Below, one piece after another: positions 10,101-18,873 of a stretch of 64,000 nt of DNA. The stretch lies in NCBI RefSeq assembly GCF_025398735.1, contig NZ_CP104694.1, positions 2,195,001-2,259,000 on the forward strand, in the 5' to 3' direction. The notes under the pieces are model-generated. The model was not told the origin of the DNA. It ran no database searches and saw nothing but the letters and a program-made list of their open reading frames with translations. A program made the translations under genes and the position numbers. The stretch comes from Tahibacter amnicola (lineage in GTDB: Bacteria; Pseudomonadota; Gammaproteobacteria; Xanthomonadales; Rhodanobacteraceae). How positions within the stretch are numbered: the first letter of the stretch is position 1; the number at the start of each line of letters is the position of its first letter.

Positions 10101-12590
10101 ATGAAGAAAAACAGGACAAACGACAAGAACACCAAGTCCCCGGCGCGCACGACGGCGCGCAAGACCAAATTGCCGGCGTGGTTTCCGGAGGTGCCTGAGC
10201 CTGTCCGGGCCAAGCCCAAGACAAGCAAGGCCGCGCCGGCACGACCGGCCGCGCCGAAACCGGCAGCAGCGCCGCCCCGGCCGCGGGCCCGGCGCGTCGC
10301 CGAGGCCGGCACCGCGCCCGAAGATGTCAGCCGCGAACGGTTCGCGGCACCACCGCCCGCCAGGGCGGGTCGAAAAGCCGGGCGATCCGCGCCGGCAGCG
10401 GCCCAGGCTTCGACGGATCCTTTCGCCGAGCGCGAGCGCCAGCGCTACGAATTTCCCATTCCCAGCCGCGAAGCCATCCTGGCCTTCCTGGTGGAGCGGG
10501 GCCAGCTGATGACCGCCGAGGCGATCGCCCAGGCGCTCGAGCTCGTCCATGAACGCGATTTCGACGCATTGACCAAGCGACTCGCCGCGATGGTCCGTGA
10601 CGGGCAGCTGATCCAGAACCGCCGCGGCGGCTATGGCGTCGCCCAGAAGCTCGACCTGCTGCCCGGCGTGGTGCTGGCCAATCCGGACGGCTACGGCTTT
10701 CTCAAGCCCGATGCGGGCGGTGAAGACCTGTACCTCTCGCCCTACGAAATGCGCAAGGTGCTGCATGGCGACCGCGTGCTGGGCAGCATCGTCGGCGTGG
10801 ACCGCCGTGGCCGTCGGCAGGGTGCCATCGTCGAAGTGCTGGAGCGGCGTTCGCCCCGCCTGGTGGGGCGTGTCGTCGAAAAAGACGGCCTGATCCTGGT
10901 CGTACCCGATGACCGGCGACTGCACCAGGAAGTGCTGATTCCGCCGGGCAAGGAATGCGGCGCACGTTCCGGTCAGATCGTGGTCGCGGAGATCACTGAT
11001 CCGCCAACGGCCTATCGCGGCCCGGTTGGACGCGTGCTCGCGGCGCTGGGCGAGCGGCTGACGCCGTCACTGATCGTCGAGATGGCTATCGCCAGCCACG
11101 ACATCCCGCACGACTGGCCCGAAGCCGCGCTGCGCGAGGCGGCCGAGGTCGAGCCGGAAGTGCACGCGGACGAACTGGCTGATCGCAAGGATCTGCGCGG
11201 GTTGCCGTTGGTCACCATCGACGGCGAGGATGCGCGCGACTTCGACGACGCCGTGTTTGCCGAGCCGGTCGCGAGCGGATTCCGCCTGGTCGTCGCGATC
11301 GCGGATGTTTCCTACTACGTGCGTCCGGAAACGGCGCTGGACGAAGAAGCTTACAAGCGCGCCACGTCGGTGTACTTCCCGGGTTTCGTCGTGCCGATGC
11401 TGCCGGAGACGCTGTCGAACGGTATCTGCTCGCTCAATCCCAAGGTCGATCGCATGTGCATGGTCTGCGACATGCAGATCGACCACGATGGCGAAGTGAC
11501 CAAGTCAAAGTTCTACGCCGCCGTGATGCGCTCGCATGCGCGCCTGACCTACACCCAGGTGTGGAAGGCGATTGGGGAGAAGGACGCGACCGCACGCGCC
11601 CAGATCGGCAACCTGATGCCGCACATCGAGCGCCTGCACCAGCTGTACAAAGTGCTGGCCAAGGCGCGCAAGAAACGCGGTGCGATCGATTTCGAGAGCG
11701 CGGAAGTGAAGTTCCGGCTCGCGCCGTCGGGTGAAGTGGTGCAACTGGGTGCCGAGCCGCGCAATGACGCGCATCGCCTGATCGAAGAATGCATGATCGC
11801 GGCGAACGTGGAAGCGGCGCGGTTTCTCAACAAGAAGCACATCCCGGCGCTCTACCGTGTGCATGAGTCTCCGCCCGAGGGCAAATACCAGGATCTCCTG
11901 GAATTCCTCAAGGATTTCAGCCTGAAGATGCCCCCGGCCGACGAAGTGCAGCCGGGCGATTTCGCCACGCTGATCAAGAAGGTGCAGAAGCGCCCTGACG
12001 CGAGCCTGATCGAGTCGGTGCTGCTGCGCTCCCAGGCGCTGGCGGTCTACCAACCCGAATGCCATGGCCATTTCGGTCTCGCGCTCGATGCGTATGCCCA
12101 CTTCACCTCGCCAATCCGGCGCTATCCCGATTTGCTGGTGCACCGCGCGATCCGCTTCGCCCTGACCAAGGCCAAGCCGTCTCAGTACACCTATACGCCG
12201 GCGGCCATGTCCAGCATGGCGGTTCACTGCTCGCAGTGTGGCCGGCGTGCCGAGGAAGCCGAGCGCGATGTGGACGAGCGTTACAAATGCGCCTGGATGG
12301 AGAAGCACGTTGGCAGCCAGTTCGCCGGCATCGTCTCGGGCGTCACCTCGTTCGGCCTGTTCGTGGAACTGACGGATTCGAAGGTGACAGGGCTGGTCCA
12401 CATCACGCAGCTGCCCAACGACTACTACCATTTCGACCCGATCCGCCACCTCCTTACCGGCGAGCGGCGCGGACTGAAGTTCCGCCTGGGCGACGCCGTC
12501 AACGTGCAGGTGCTGCGGGCCAGTCTTGAAGATCGCAAGATCGATTTCCGACTGGTTGCCGACGATATTTCGGAGAAAAAGCGGCGATGA
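10101..12590 (+). CDS. rnr: Ribonuclease R
   Basis: RNase R is a processive 3'-5' exoribonuclease that degrades structured RNA. The 829-residue product has cold-shock-like OB domains, the RNB catalytic domain with the acidic signature DGEDARDFDDAV near residue 374 and HFTSPIRRYPDLLVHR, and a C-terminal S1 domain (FAGIVSGVTSFGLFVEL). A roughly 110-residue Lys/Arg/Ala/Pro-rich disordered N-terminal extension is present, while the C terminus is short (EKKRR), the reverse of the usual basic C-terminal tail. I chose ATG 10101, not 10089, because GAGGGAAG lies between them. A TACAAT at 10052-10057 may be its -10. Confidence 0.95.
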   Translation: MKKNRTNDKNTKSPARTTARKTKLPAWFPEVPEPVRAKPKTSKAAPARPAAPKPAAAPPRPRARRVAEAGTAPEDVSRERFAAPPPARAGRKAGRSAPAAAQASTDPFAERERQRYEFPIPSREAILAFLVERGQLMTAEAIAQALELVHERDFDALTKRLAAMVRDGQLIQNRRGGYGVAQKLDLLPGVVLANPDGYGFLKPDAGGEDLYLSPYEMRKVLHGDRVLGSIVGVDRRGRRQGAIVEVLERRSPRLVGRVVEKDGLILVVPDDRRLHQEVLIPPGKECGARSGQIVVAEITDPPTAYRGPVGRVLAALGERLTPSLIVEMAIASHDIPHDWPEAALREAAEVEPEVHADELADRKDLRGLPLVTIDGEDARDFDDAVFAEPVASGFRLVVAIADVSYYVRPETALDEEAYKRATSVYFPGFVVPMLPETLSNGICSLNPKVDRMCMVCDMQIDHDGEVTKSKFYAAVMRSHARLTYTQVWKAIGEKDATARAQIGNLMPHIERLHQLYKVLAKARKKRGAIDFESAEVKFRLAPSGEVVQLGAEPRNDAHRLIEECMIAANVEAARFLNKKHIPALYRVHESPPEGKYQDLLEFLKDFSLKMPPADEVQPGDFATLIKKVQKRPDASLIESVLLRSQALAVYQPECHGHFGLALDAYAHFTSPIRRYPDLLVHRAIRFALTKAKPSQYTYTPAAMSSMAVHCSQCGRRAEEAERDVDERYKCAWMEKHVGSQFAGIVSGVTSFGLFVELTDSKVTGLVHITQLPNDYYHFDPIRHLLTGERRGLKFRLGDAVNVQVLRASLEDRKIDFRLVADDISEKKRR

Positions 12591-13342
12591 GCCACGAGCT
12601 GTTGATTGGCATCAATTCGGTCGAAGCGGCGTTGAGCCACGACCCGGGCAATATCGTCGAGCTGTTTATCGAGACGGGCACCACCAATGCCCGCTTGAAA
12701 GAGTTGTCCGAGCGCGCACGTGACCTTGGCGTCAAGCCGCACGGCCGCACCCGGGAATTGCTCGATCGCATGACGGGCGGTGCGCGGCACCAGGGGGTCG
12801 TGGCGCAGTACCGCGCGGCGCCCAAGCGTACGGAAGCCGATCTGAAAGAACTGGTCGAGGCGGCCGGACGAGACGCGCTCATCCTGGTGCTCGACGGCGT
12901 CACGGACCCGCATAACCTCGGAGCCTGCCTGCGCAGCGCCGAAGCGGCGGGTGCCACCGCCGTGGTGGTGACCAAGGACAAGGCCGTGGGCATCACGCCG
13001 ACGGTTCGCCGGGCCTCGGCCGGCGCCGCCGATCGCGTTCCTTTCATCCAGGCGACGAACCTGGCGCGGACGTTGCGCTCGCTCAAGGATCTCGGTCTGT
13101 GGCTGGTCGGCCTGGCCGGTGACAGCGATGAAGACTTCTACAAGACGGACCTGCGCGGACCGATCGCCCTGGTCATCGGCAGTGAAGGCGAGGGAATGCG
13201 TCGACTGACGCGCGAGCAATGCGATTTCGTCACCCGCATTCCGATGCGCGGTGCGGTGGAAAGTCTGAATGTTTCCGTCGCGACCGGCGTCACTTTGTTT
13301 GAAGTACTGCGCCAGCGCGGCGTGACGCCGGCGAAAAGCTGA
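12587..13342 (+). CDS. rlmB: 23S rRNA (guanosine-2'-O)-methyltransferase RlmB
   Basis: RlmB methylates the ribose of G2251 in the 23S rRNA P loop. The 251-residue protein has an N-terminal substrate-binding domain (ELLIGINSVEAAL) and a SPOUT (SpoU) knot with its three motifs: DGVTDPHNLGACLRSAEA, ALVIGSEGEGMRRL and IPMRGAVESLNVSVATGV. The ATG overlaps the rnr stop (ATGA). The rnr-rlmB pair is conserved in gammaproteobacteria. Confidence 0.96.
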   Translation: MSHELLIGINSVEAALSHDPGNIVELFIETGTTNARLKELSERARDLGVKPHGRTRELLDRMTGGARHQGVVAQYRAAPKRTEADLKELVEAAGRDALILVLDGVTDPHNLGACLRSAEAAGATAVVVTKDKAVGITPTVRRASAGAADRVPFIQATNLARTLRSLKDLGLWLVGLAGDSDEDFYKTDLRGPIALVIGSEGEGMRRLTREQCDFVTRIPMRGAVESLNVSVATGVTLFEVLRQRGVTPAKS

Positions 13343-13357
13343 CGCGTCGGCGGGCTG

Positions 13358-13395
13358 CTTCCCATCACGCATCGTCATCGGTGCGTCATGGGAAG
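13358..13395. repeat. 14-bp inverted repeat downstream of rlmB
   Basis: Arms 13358-13371 and 13382-13395 are complementary at 13 of 14 positions around a 10-base loop. The repeat starts 15 bases after the rlmB stop and faces the convergent small secreted-protein gene. It may act as a transcription-end hairpin for either strand. No U tract is present. Confidence 0.6.
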
Positions 13396-13577
13396 TGCTA
13401 GTAGAGAAGTAGCGGACGGTAAATTGCTACTGACTGATGAGCGTAACTGCGTCGATTGTGCGTGGGGGCGATCGACGGCGTCGGGGCGAAGGGCGTTCAG
13501 CGCGATCGCGGGATGCGACACCTTGCCGCACCAGCGTAGGGTCTGCCATTGAGGCGCCGGTCGAATGCCGGCGTGAC

Positions 13578-13958
13578 TCAGCGCATCAATTTGCTGGCGA
13601 GCAGGCTCATGGCGTTTGCGACAGAACCGGCTGTTTCCGGCGACGCACCGGCGCGGCAGCTGGTCAGCGGCTGGGTAGCCGTCTCGATATAGCCGGCTGG
13701 GGCGACGACCGTGACGGTGACGTGCGCCTGGTGACGGCCCGTGCAGGAAAGCGCCAGTCTTGGCGCGGAACGGGAAGGGTGCGCGGCGATCCGGACACCG
13801 CCGGCCACGTTCCACTCGTATCGGTAATCGGCCCCGCGTGGCCAGGCTTCGCAGGCGTAGCCATTACCCGCGGGTTCGCAGGAAATGCCGGCCGCTTGGG
13901 CCAGCCCGCACGCCATGATGACGAGAATCCCCAGAAAGACTACCAAGTATTTTTTCAC
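13578..13958 (-). CDS. Small secreted protein, paralogue 1
   Basis: From a GTG at 13958 the product has 126 residues and a clear signal peptide (KKYLVVFLGILVIMACGLAQA). The mature part has CEPAGNGYACEAWPRGADYRYEW, then VTVTVVAPAGY and a late Cys. The downstream-facing gene at 14223-14693 shows the same pattern (CEASP-x-G...Y-x-W, VTIYSPAG, final Cys), so the two are paralogues. I recognise no named family. The fold is probably a disulfide-bonded Ig-like beta sandwich, by inference. An upstream ATG (14030) would bury the signal peptide, so I prefer the GTG. Confidence 0.65.
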   Translation of the reverse strand: MKKYLVVFLGILVIMACGLAQAAGISCEPAGNGYACEAWPRGADYRYEWNVAGGVRIAAHPSRSAPRLALSCTGRHQAHVTVTVVAPAGYIETATQPLTSCRAGASPETAGSVANAMSLLASKLMR

Positions 13959-14222
13959 GACCCGGCCCTTGTCGCTCGTATCCGATAAGCGCCGAAACGC
14001 GATAGCCGCGCTCAGGGGGCGCGCGGCCACCGCGTTCCGGTAGGGTGCTTACACCCTGATACAGATACTCGGAATGGGGAGGGCAAAGGGCTCACTGGTC
14101 CCTAAAGGTCCGCCGGGCGCTTCGGCCCGTCAGTCGCCGCGCTCCGAATCGGGTGAATGACGTTGTTTGGGCGGAGTAGTCGCCGGGGGAGTATCCGCCC
14201 CCGGCGAGTAGAGATGACCGAC

Positions 14223-14693
14223 TTATTGCGGGCTCTGGCAGGCAGGAATCGGTGTCTGCGCATAGGCGGTCAGGCCCGCCGGCGAGTAGATGGTCACGGC
14301 GACTTGTCCTCCCTGCGGCGCGCAGTCGACAACAAGGAATGGGTTTTTCGCGTCGGTGTAGCCCGGTACCGGCAGATTGGGAGATGCCGCCCAGCTGTAC
14401 TGGAGCGTTTCTCCCTGCGGTGAGGCCTCGCAAATGTGCCGGCCGTCGGACTGCGTACACTGCAGTGCCGCATTGCTCGGTGGCAATTTGAGCGGCCGCT
14501 TCTCGTCGCAGGCGGCGGAACCGGTGCGCAGATCCAGGTGCACGAGGTCGTAGCACTCCTGGCCGTCACACGGCGTGTTGACCAGCGGAAAGATGTCGCA
14601 TCCCGTCATCTGCGCATGCACTGCCGTGGATGAACTGGCGGAAAGGACTGCCAGAAGCAGGCAGTGCGGTCGAATTTTCATGAAGCGTGACAT
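14223..14693 (-). CDS. Small secreted Cys-rich protein, paralogue 2
   Basis: This 156-residue protein has a signal peptide (IRPHCLLLAVLSASSSTAVHA) and several Cys in the mature chain (GCDIF, PCDGQECYD, ACDEK, QCTQ, ICEAS, DCAP, PAC). Its C-terminal half parallels the neighbouring gene at 13578-13958. ATG 14693 has GGGGGA five bases upstream; ATG 14681 is an alternative. It lies between the kinase gene and its paralogue, all on the minus strand. Its function is unknown. Confidence 0.7.
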   Translation of the reverse strand: MSRFMKIRPHCLLLAVLSASSSTAVHAQMTGCDIFPLVNTPCDGQECYDLVHLDLRTGSAACDEKRPLKLPPSNAALQCTQSDGRHICEASPQGETLQYSWAASPNLPVPGYTDAKNPFLVVDCAPQGGQVAVTIYSPAGLTAYAQTPIPACQSPQ

Positions 14694-14820
14694 CGGGTCC
14701 CCCTATTTTGTTGTCAAAGCACGAAATCTTAGGCGACGGCGCCTCGCGCCTCTACCCAGCTCCGCTGAGCGCTCGTTTCTAAGATTACGAGGCGTACTCG
14801 GAATGGCGAGCTGGACCGGC

Positions 14821-17379
14821 TCAACCGGTAGTACCGGAATTCGACGCGGTCAACATTAGCGACTCTACCGCCTTACATTGGGCTTCCGTATCTACACTGC
14901 GTGAAGATTCGCATCCCAGCTCCTTGAGGACATCCTTGGCGAGGACGGCATATTCTTCACGACGACGAGGACTGGCGGTGCGAAACTGCTCCAGCGCAAC
15001 AGGGGATGTGAGTTCATTGGCGGCGTCAGAAACACGATTCCAGCCGATCAACGCCCGGACATAGGCGATTCGCCAATACATCACAGGCAGGCGGGTCGAT
15101 TGATCCTGAGTGCCGCCACGCACCAGGACTTCTTTGTAGAGTGATTCGGCCTCGTCCGGGGAATGGTTCGCGCGCGTCAGTGCCAACGCGACGTTAAACG
15201 CGGTACGAAGCGTGTTCTGATGATCGTCTCCGACGGCTTTGCGCCATGCGCGCAGGCTCGTCCGGAATGCGTCCACGGCATCCAGCGGCCTGTTCAACTC
15301 ATCTAAACACATTCCTAAAGAGCCGCGAGCGGTTGCCGCAACAGTACTGTCCTGTCCGTAAGTGCGATCCGCTTCCGCCACGACGGCTTTGGCCTCCTCC
15401 AGAGCCTCGTCACGTCGACCGACAGAGCGCAGGGCACTGACCCGATACAGTCGCACCAGAGTGACCCGTGGATGATTGGGCGACAGACCTCGACTTTGCT
15501 CCTGGTAGAGCGTATCCAACAGGCTGAGCGCGTCGTTGCCTCGGTCTCCGCGACGCAGTGCTTCGGCGAGCTGCAAGCGGGCCAGTCTCGCGTCGTCGTC
15601 GGATGCAGGTCTTTGACCGAAACTCTCCACCGCCTGCTCCAGTGTAGCAATGGAGTCGGCGAAATGACTGCGATGAAGCAGCAGCATTCCGCGGGCCAAT
15701 TTCCATTCGGGAGTGCGGACGGGGCTGATATTCGCGGCGCGTGTCAGCAAATCATCGGCAATATCGTAGTCACCGCTACTGATTCGGGCACGGGCTTCCA
15801 GTACGAGCAGCCCAGTCACGGTTTCGTTGGGCAATTGCGCCTTCTCCGACGCCAGTCGCGCGCGTTCTGCCAATGCGGCGGCCTGTGGACTGCGTCCCAC
15901 TGCCAATTCCACTTCGGCCATCGTGCCGGCAAGATCCGCATAGACGTCCGGCTGGCTGTCGAAGGTGGATTCCAGCTGCGGTCGTGCAGCCTCCAGCACG
16001 TCCGTCGCCGTCACCTGTGCCCCGCCGACCTGCATGGGGTTGGCGGCCGCGAAGGCTTCCTTCAATAATCCAACGGCCCGTTGCGCGCGGTCGCGTTCGT
16101 GCGCAATGGCGATGTTCTGCCGCACGATGGCGACCACGGCGGTACCAATGGTGAAGAGCAGCCCCGCAACCAGTGCGGATGCGACGCTGTGGCGTGCGAG
16201 GAACTTCCGCCAGCGATACCAGCGATCGCTCTGACGCTCGCGGATGGGGTGGCCGGCAAGGACATGGTCGATATCCAGATCCAGCTGGTCCACTGTGCCG
16301 TAGCGTTCTTCGGGGCGTTTGCGCAGGCAGCGCTGGACGACGTGCTCGAGGTCGCCGCGCAGCGCCGAACGCAGGTCGCGCACGCCGGAAAAGCCGCGGG
16401 ATTCGGCGGTATAGCGGTCGTTCTCGCCGAGCCGGCTGGCCATGGGCGGTGGCGGCACATGGCGGATGGCGTGCTCGATCTCACCGGGCGTCATGTTGCC
16501 GAACGCAAAGGGCAGGCGGCCGCAAAGCAGTTCGTACAGCAGCATGCCCAGCGCATGGATATCGCACGCCACGGTCACGGCACCGCCGGCCAGCTGCTCC
16601 GGTGCGGCGCTGGACGGCGTCAGGAAGCGGTCCATCGTCATCGTCGCCTTGTCGTGGCCGATGCGGCCCAGCGGCTTGGCGATGCCGAAATCCAGCAGGC
16701 GGATCTCGCCCTCGTTGGTGACCAGCACGTTGCTCGCCTTGATGTCGCGGTGCACCACCAGATTGCGATGCGCATGACCGACGGCGGCGAGCACTTTGCG
16801 GAACAGGCGCAGACGATCCTTGATGCCCAGGCGCCGCGCATCGCACCAGTCGTCGATGGCGCGGCCGCGGACGAATTCCATCACCACGAAGGGCGTGCCG
16901 TCGGCCGTCGTGTTGGCGTCAATCAAGCGCGAAATGCCGGGATGGTCGAGCGAGGCGAGAATGGCGCGCTCGGTCGAGAAGCGGCGTAGCAATGCCGGAT
17001 GCAGTACGTCACGGCGGACGAACTTGATCGCCACTTCCTGGGTGAAATCCGGGCCTACCCGCGTGGCGCGGAAGACACGGCCCATGCCGCCCTGGCCGAT
17101 TTCCTCCTCGAGGGTGTACACGCCGATGGTTGCGCCCGGCTGCAGTGCGGAATTCTCCAGCGCGTCCAGGCCCGCTTCGACGACGCTGACAGCCGAGCGC
17201 GTGGCCGAACCGATCAGTTTCTGGTCGCGGCGGATGAGCTTGGCAAGGTCGGCCGCCAGTTGTGGATCATCGGCCATGCAGCGTTCCAGCAGCGCTTCGC
17301 GCGCCACCGGATCCAGATCCAAGGCTTCGTCGAAGAGCTCGCCCAGGCGCCGGATGCGCTCAGGCGGCGTCTTCATCAT
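14821..17379 (-). CDS. Transmembrane Ser/Thr protein kinase with TPR tail
   Basis: The 852-residue product has a kinase domain (about residues 85-360) with the glycine loop GQGGMGRVF, VAIKF lysine, HRDIKASNVL catalytic loop, DFGIAK and APEQL. One transmembrane helix follows near residues 395-420 (SALVAGLLFTIGTAVVAIV). After it come TPR-like repeats that would lie in the periplasm. The start (ATG 17379 or 17376) overlaps the upstream sigma gene by about 20 bases. In Xanthomonas citri and Vibrio, kinases of this arrangement (PknS, PknT) phosphorylate an ECF43 sigma factor. The same relation is inferred here. Confidence 0.93.
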   Translation of the reverse strand: MMKTPPERIRRLGELFDEALDLDPVAREALLERCMADDPQLAADLAKLIRRDQKLIGSATRSAVSVVEAGLDALENSALQPGATIGVYTLEEEIGQGGMGRVFRATRVGPDFTQEVAIKFVRRDVLHPALLRRFSTERAILASLDHPGISRLIDANTTADGTPFVVMEFVRGRAIDDWCDARRLGIKDRLRLFRKVLAAVGHAHRNLVVHRDIKASNVLVTNEGEIRLLDFGIAKPLGRIGHDKATMTMDRFLTPSSAAPEQLAGGAVTVACDIHALGMLLYELLCGRLPFAFGNMTPGEIEHAIRHVPPPPMASRLGENDRYTAESRGFSGVRDLRSALRGDLEHVVQRCLRKRPEERYGTVDQLDLDIDHVLAGHPIRERQSDRWYRWRKFLARHSVASALVAGLLFTIGTAVVAIVRQNIAIAHERDRAQRAVGLLKEAFAAANPMQVGGAQVTATDVLEAARPQLESTFDSQPDVYADLAGTMAEVELAVGRSPQAAALAERARLASEKAQLPNETVTGLLVLEARARISSGDYDIADDLLTRAANISPVRTPEWKLARGMLLLHRSHFADSIATLEQAVESFGQRPASDDDARLARLQLAEALRRGDRGNDALSLLDTLYQEQSRGLSPNHPRVTLVRLYRVSALRSVGRRDEALEEAKAVVAEADRTYGQDSTVAATARGSLGMCLDELNRPLDAVDAFRTSLRAWRKAVGDDHQNTLRTAFNVALALTRANHSPDEAESLYKEVLVRGGTQDQSTRLPVMYWRIAYVRALIGWNRVSDAANELTSPVALEQFRTASPRRREEYAVLAKDVLKELGCESSRSVDTEAQCKAVESLMLTASNSGTTG

Positions 17380-17944
17380 CGGGCACCACGTCGAGGCGTT
17401 CGGCAAGCCAGGCGCGGGCGAATCGCCACTGGCGCCCGACCGTGGCGCGGGACGATCCGCAGACTTCGGCGATCTCTTCCTTGGTGAGTCCTGAAAACAG
17501 GCGCAACTCGACGACGCGGGCAGCGTCGGGCGAGGCTTCGGCGAATTCCGTGAGGGCCTGGTCGACGGCGAGCCAGTCGACCTGGTCTCCCTGGAACGGT
17601 GCCTCGCGCTGGGTCATGTCGTCCAGTGCAATGAATAATTGGTCGCCGCCGCGTTTCTCGGCCTGGCGCTCGCGCAGGTAGTCGACCACCACCCGGCGCA
17701 TCAGGGTGGCGGCAATGGCATGGAAATGCGCGCGATTCTGCCAATCTACGCCTTGTTGCAGATGCAGCCGCTCGTAGGCTTCGTTGGCTAGTTCCGTGGC
17801 GCGCAGGGTCAGGGCCGAGCCATGGCGGCGCACCTGGGCGCGCGCCAGTTCGCGTAACACCGGATATATGTCCGTCGCTAGTGCATCTTCGACACTGCGA
17901 TCGCCACGCTTCCAGCGATCGAGCAGCTCGGTGATCGTAGACAT
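17360..17944 (-). CDS. ECF-like sigma factor paired with Ser/Thr kinase
   Basis: This 194-residue protein matches the ECF-like sigma family linked to kinases (TIGR02999/ECF43 type). Region 2 includes LANEAYERL, VDWQNRAHFHAIAATLMRRVVVDYLRER and KRGG, and region 4 has the helix-turn-helix LTKEEIAEVCGSSRATVGRQWRFARAWL. In studied ECF43 members, activity needs phosphorylation by the partner kinase rather than release from an anti-sigma factor. The overlap with the kinase gene supports that model. Its regulon is unknown; in X. citri the homologous system controls a type VI secretion system, but none is in this window. Confidence 0.92.
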   Translation of the reverse strand: MSTITELLDRWKRGDRSVEDALATDIYPVLRELARAQVRRHGSALTLRATELANEAYERLHLQQGVDWQNRAHFHAIAATLMRRVVVDYLRERQAEKRGGDQLFIALDDMTQREAPFQGDQVDWLAVDQALTEFAEASPDAARVVELRLFSGLTKEEIAEVCGSSRATVGRQWRFARAWLAERLDVVPDDEDAA

Positions 17945-18279
17945 CGGCCAACCCCCTGCTTCGGTCCGCAGTGTAGCCGCATGACGGCCGATAGAGCCAA
18001 TAGGTTGCGCGGGCTTCCCGCCGATTGGCCACGCGGCCGGACCACTGTGTGCCGCGGCCGTCTGTATGCGTGTACCGATTGCGGGCGCCGATTATCTGCC
18101 CGGTGGCGGCGATGGCGGCCCCGCGATGTTCCGAAACGGCGCTAGAATTTCCGCGCGAACCATTGCCGGGGCACCTGCGGAGCGATTTTCCTCGCCGGCA
18201 GGAAATGGTCCCCGGCGAATCCGGGATGGCGGATTCGCAGGGCAGGATGCGTGGATTGAACTTTCCTGCAGGGTGCGCC
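17945..18279. other. Divergent intergenic region
   Basis: This 335-base stretch separates the sigma gene from a divergent secreted-protein gene. I see no coding region. TAGAAT near 18144 could be a -10 for the rightward gene, but no clear -35 partner is visible. A GCAGGG at 18268-18273 serves the start at 18280. Confidence 0.4.
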
Positions 18280-18873
18280 ATGGTCTGGATGCAGCGGTTG
18301 ATTGTTCTCCTGGCTGGCTGGTCGGGAATGTGCGGTGCCAGTGTTCTGGTGGAGATCGCACCGGATAACGACGCCATCGTCGTCGATTTGCGTATCTGGT
18401 CGGATGAAGTGGCCGTGGCGGACAGGGTCCTCCATGTGCGGATGCTGGCGGATGGGCGCGTCGAGGTGCACCGGCCATTCTGGATGCGCGACGGCGGCGA
18501 CTTCACCGGGCGTCTGTCGGCCGCCGAGCGCGACGGCCTGGTCCAGTCGCTGCTGGATGACGGACTGGATACCTTCGAGCGCGAAAAAGCCATTGTCGCG
18601 GTGGAGTCGACGTCGCAATTGCGGCGCGAAGCCGGTCAGCTCAGCTACGACAGCGAGCGCACTCACACGGTCTTTACATTCAACGTGGCTGCCGTGCGGC
18701 GCGCCGACGGCCGGCTGGGCATCGTCGCGCAGCGGTTCGGCTACGTGAACCTGCAGCTTGAAGCGGAGCGCTACGCCGCAATTCCCGCGCTGGCAGGTGC
18801 TGCACGCGCCCAGCAGCGCGTGCTGGCGCTGGCGCGGCATCCCAGCCTTGTTCACACGGGAGGCCAGCCATGA
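18280..18873 (+). CDS. Secreted protein coupled to a metzincin gene
   Basis: From ATG 18280 the product has 197 residues with a signal peptide (MQRLIVLLAGWSGMCGASV). The longer open frame upstream has no signal and poor protein character. The mature chain is mixed alpha/beta with RPFWMRDGGDFTGRLSAAERDGLVQSL and no Cys. I recognise no family. Its stop overlaps the start of the metalloprotease gene (ATGA), so the two are made together; an inhibitor, chaperone or processing partner of that protease is a reasonable guess. Confidence 0.7.
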   Translation: MVWMQRLIVLLAGWSGMCGASVLVEIAPDNDAIVVDLRIWSDEVAVADRVLHVRMLADGRVEVHRPFWMRDGGDFTGRLSAAERDGLVQSLLDDGLDTFEREKAIVAVESTSQLRREAGQLSYDSERTHTVFTFNVAAVRRADGRLGIVAQRFGYVNLQLEAERYAAIPALAGAARAQQRVLALARHPSLVHTGGQP

